Below, in pieces: positions 61,510 through 64,000 of a stretch of DNA of 64,000 nucleotides. The notes beneath the pieces were generated by a model. That model did not search any database. It saw only the letters and a list, made by a program, of their open reading frames with translations, and was not told the origin of the DNA. Origin of the DNA: Citrobacter freundii (GTDB lineage Bacteria > Pseudomonadota > Gammaproteobacteria > Enterobacterales > Enterobacteriaceae); contig NZ_CP099222.1 of the NCBI RefSeq assembly GCF_029717145.1, forward strand, positions 2,356,001 to 2,420,000, given 5' to 3'. Position 1 is the first letter of the stretch. Every line of letters starts with the position of its first letter. The position numbers and the translations under genes are program-made.

Positions 61510-63471
61510 TTAGCCTTTACGCTTCGGCAGCGTTTTCATCAGTTCATCCGGACTGACGGAAGCCACGATGCTGCCCGGCAACGGCATTTTCAGAATGTGA
61601 TGTTTCATCTTGCCGATGACGTGCATTTCGCACGGTCGGCAATCAAATTTCAGCGTCAGCACATCGTCACCGTTGACCAACTGCATTGGCGTCGCTTTCC
61701 AGCTTTTGATGTTACCTTTGGCCTGTTTTGGGCACAGATTAAAGGCAAAACGCAGGCAGTGCTTGGTGATCATCACCGGCACCTCGCCTTTTTCCTCATG
61801 CGCTTCATAAGCAGCATCAATCAGCTGAACACCATAACGGTGATAAAACGCGCGCGCTTTATGGTTATAGACGTTTGCCAGAAAACTCAGATGCGTTTGC
61901 GGGTAAACCGGGGCCGGGTCGGCTACCGGTTTGCGGCGGCCACGCTGGTAACTGGCCAGTCGCGCTGCGTCCAGCATTTCAACGGCGTCACGACGCAGTT
62001 GATTAAGCTGACCGTTCGGCACAAACAGTGCGCCCGGCAGATTCACCTGAATATCACGGGCGTAATACAGCGTCTGCCCAAGCTTTGCCAGCCCCTCCTG
62101 CAAATTGCTCAGCGCTTTTTCCGCGTTGTTCGCTTCCTCAAACTGGCCGTCCAGCGTGTGGGTGATGCTCACGCCCTCTTCGCTGGTGAGCGTCAGGATC
62201 AGCTGTTCCTGCCAGCCGCCCAGTTCAATATCGACCGCCACGCGACGTTCGCTGGACGTTTTGGTCAACGCCTGCTGCCAGTTATGATCGAGGTTACGAT
62301 TCAACGGATGATGCGGACGCACTTTATGCAGATCGGCCGGCATTTCATTCGGCCAGACCCGATAGCGGTTGTTCCCCGTTTTCTCGACGGTATTGGCGCG
62401 AAATCCAACCACATCGCGTTTGATCAACACGTTCAGACCATCGCCGTTAGCCAGCGGTTCCGTCACTTCAACATCAAGGTGATCTTTTCCCACCTTCAGC
62501 ACTTCGCCTACCGGCAAGCCGATAAATTTCGGCGAGTCGAATGCACCGATATCCCCTTTGCGGGCGGTGACAAAGTAATCAGTGCTGCCACGGTGGAACG
62601 TTTTGTCCGTGGAGGGGGTAAAGAAATGTTCTGTACGACCGGCTGAGGCACGGGCCAAATCACCGCGTTGTTCGATAATCGCATCCAGCATCTGGCGATA
62701 ATGGGCGGTGATATTTTTCACGTAGCTCATGTCTTTGTAGCGGCCTTCAATTTTGAAGGACCGCACGCCTGCGTCGATCAACGCGCCCAGATTAGCGGTC
62801 TGATCGTTATCTTTCATCGACAGCAGGTGTTTTTCGTATGACACCACCCGCCCCTGATCGTCTTTCAGGGTATACGGCAGGCGACAAGCCTGAGAGCAGT
62901 CACCACGGTTAGCGCTGCGCCCGGTCTGGGCGTGGGAAATATAGCATTGGCCGGAATACGCCACACACAACGCACCGTGAATAAAAAACTCAAGGGTCGC
63001 GTCGGTAGCCTGATGGATGGCGCTAATCTGTTCCAGACTCAGCTCGCGCGCCAGTACAATCTGGGTAAACCCAACATCACCGAGAAACTTAGCCTTCTCG
63101 ACGCTGCGAATATCACACTGGGTGCTGGCATGCAGCTCAATGGGCGGAATATCCAGCTCCAGAATCCCCATATCCTGTACAATCAGGGCATCAACGCCGG
63201 TCTGATACAGGTCGGTAATCAACCGCTGAGCGGGTTCCAGCTCATCATCGTGTAAAATCGTGTTCAACGTCACAAAGATTTTTGCCCCATAGCGATGGGC
63301 GAAAGGCACCAGTTCAGCAATATCCTTCAGGCTGTTACTGGCATTATGACGTGCACCAAACCCCGGTCCACCAATGTAAACGGCATCTGCGCCGTGCAAA
63401 ATGGCTTCGCGCGCAATCGCGGTGTCACGGGCCGGGCTTAACAATTCAAGACGATGAGGTTGCTGAGGCAT
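61510..63471 (-). CDS. rlhA: 23S rRNA 5-hydroxycytidine C2501 synthase RlhA
   Basis: A 653-residue U32-family protein, the same length as E. coli RlhA (YdcP). The U32 signature is ELHASTQCDIRSVEKAKFLG and the cysteine block FIHGALCVAYSGQCYISH, GDCSQACRLPY (about residues 168-200) can hold an iron-sulphur cluster; CLRFAFNLCPK and DCRPCEMHV near the C-terminus are further metal-binding candidates. It hydroxylates C2501 of 23S rRNA using prephenate-derived chemistry. The start at 63471 (MPQQPHRLELLSPARD) is preferred over an ATG six codons earlier. Confidence 0.95.
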   Translation of the reverse strand: MPQQPHRLELLSPARDTAIAREAILHGADAVYIGGPGFGARHNASNSLKDIAELVPFAHRYGAKIFVTLNTILHDDELEPAQRLITDLYQTGVDALIVQDMGILELDIPPIELHASTQCDIRSVEKAKFLGDVGFTQIVLARELSLEQISAIHQATDATLEFFIHGALCVAYSGQCYISHAQTGRSANRGDCSQACRLPYTLKDDQGRVVSYEKHLLSMKDNDQTANLGALIDAGVRSFKIEGRYKDMSYVKNITAHYRQMLDAIIEQRGDLARASAGRTEHFFTPSTDKTFHRGSTDYFVTARKGDIGAFDSPKFIGLPVGEVLKVGKDHLDVEVTEPLANGDGLNVLIKRDVVGFRANTVEKTGNNRYRVWPNEMPADLHKVRPHHPLNRNLDHNWQQALTKTSSERRVAVDIELGGWQEQLILTLTSEEGVSITHTLDGQFEEANNAEKALSNLQEGLAKLGQTLYYARDIQVNLPGALFVPNGQLNQLRRDAVEMLDAARLASYQRGRRKPVADPAPVYPQTHLSFLANVYNHKARAFYHRYGVQLIDAAYEAHEEKGEVPVMITKHCLRFAFNLCPKQAKGNIKSWKATPMQLVNGDDVLTLKFDCRPCEMHVIGKMKHHILKMPLPGSIVASVSPDELMKTLPKRKG

Positions 63472-63549
63472 ACGGTTGTTACCATCCAAAAGCGGTAAAA
63501 TGGCGGCTATTGTAGTCAGAAGCGCGACGTTGCGAAATAGTTTTCCCTA

Positions 63550-64000
63550 TTAACTCCGTGGGTAATGGATGAGCGAATGAAAGTGAACCGGCAGTTCACT
63601 GCTGTTCCGATAACTGTGTGCGGTATCCCCGGCAAAACGCACTCCCTCACCGGTTTTTAACGTTCGCCATCTGCCGTCAATGTCCATATCCAGCAGGCCA
63701 TTAATCACCACCACATGTTCAATAACGCCGGTCTCATGCGGGGTAGATTCGCTAAGCGCTCCCGGTGCCAGCAGTATCGAAAAATGGTCAAAGCAGAGCT
63801 GTGGATCCCACGGGAACAACGGCGTGACGATCATCGCCTGCTGCTGCGGGTCGAATGCGGGCGTGCTCTCCGCTTCCGGCGGCGTGATAAAGCTCGAAAA
63901 GGGAACGTTCAGTCCGGTGGCGATTTTCCATAATGTCGCCACCGTTGGGCTGGATTCGTTGCGCTCAATCTGCCCCAGCATGGCTTTTGACACGCCGGTC
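63550..64000 (-). CDS. sutR: XRE-cupin regulator SutR (partial, N-terminus outside window)
   Basis: The minus strand from the right edge to 63550 encodes the last 149 residues of a regulator like E. coli SutR (YdcN, 178 residues), which regulates sulfur utilisation genes. The recognition helix (TGVSKAMLGQIERNESSPTV) is at the edge, so about 29 residues with the first helices are missing. The cupin domain (GVIEHVVVINGLLDMDIDGR) ends with HFHSLIHYPRS. It is the third XRE-cupin regulator in the window and lies 78 bp upstream of rlhA in the same direction. Confidence 0.92.
   Translation of the reverse strand, partial: TGVSKAMLGQIERNESSPTVATLWKIATGLNVPFSSFITPPEAESTPAFDPQQQAMIVTPLFPWDPQLCFDHFSILLAPGALSESTPHETGVIEHVVVINGLLDMDIDGRWRTLKTGEGVRFAGDTAHSYRNSSELPVHFHSLIHYPRS

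Noticed and set aside
61597-62646. 349-codon plus-strand frame opposite rlhA
   Set aside because: Shadow of the well-conserved rlhA gene.
1-64000. CRISPR array, tRNA or rRNA genes
   Set aside because: No regularly spaced repeats and no tRNA or rRNA-like sequence were noticed on reading both strands.

Overview
The window is chromosomal DNA of a Citrobacter-like enterobacterium. The backbone is recognisable gene by gene from E. coli K-12 (narUZYWV, yddE, nhoA, yddH, pptA, ansP, yncE, curA, mnaT, ydcZ, ydcY, ortT, yncL, patD-ydcVUTSR, yncJ, rlhA, sutR). It also carries genes typical of Salmonella (smvA/smvR beside narU, and srfABC). The genus is inferred from this mosaic and from protein similarity recalled from memory, not from a search. 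No tRNA, rRNA, CRISPR array, integrase, transposase or prophage gene is visible.

Layout. 1-1288: the biocide efflux gene smvA (cut by the left edge) and its divergent TetR repressor smvR, with two palindromic operators between them. 1496-9590: the second nitrate reductase operon, nitrate/nitrite transporter plus NarZYWV. 9711-14671: yddE, nhoA, yddH, a secreted alkyl-sulfatase gene with a broken N-terminus, and the tautomerase gene pptA. 14694-18599: a LacI regulator divergent from L-talarate/galactarate dehydratase and an MFS sugar-acid transporter. 18739-25354: a seven-gene minus-strand operon (two flavin-dependent oxygenase-type proteins, M20 deacylase, GNAT, three-part polar amino-acid ABC importer) that matches the Bacillus yxe logic for salvage of S-modified cysteine. 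25851-30445: PAS chemoreceptor, ansP, small lipoprotein, Fur-box-controlled yncE (its usual partner yncD is missing).

30655-42478: curA, an XRE-cupin regulator divergent from mnaT-ydcZ, ydcY, an orphan dipeptide-type binding protein, srfABC, and the tiny membrane proteins OrtT and YncL. 42479-51091: an A+T-richer accessory block between yncL and patD, with a second XRE-cupin/GNAT pair, a solitary OLD-family ATPase-TOPRIM nuclease, a SulP anion transporter with a small overlapping partner, a second arylamine N-acetyltransferase and a divergent LysR regulator; short dispersed repeats lie around the nuclease and transporter. 51092-58200: putrescine/GABA-type ABC transporter and aldehyde dehydrogenase (ydcSTUV-patD) with the MocR regulator ydcR. 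58551-61089: a cytochrome bd-type (CIO-like) oxidase operon with a 41-aa DUF2474 subunit, divergent from ydcR. 61276-64000: yncJ, rlhA and the start-truncated sutR.

The most interesting parts are the S-modified-cysteine operon, the srfABC locus (membrane protein, actin/Hsp70-like ATPase, large partner), the two XRE-GNAT modules sharing an identical 11-base operator-like word, the repeat-flanked OLD nuclease, and the repeated 12-mer between ydcR and the bd oxidase genes. All functions are inferred from sequence reading alone.
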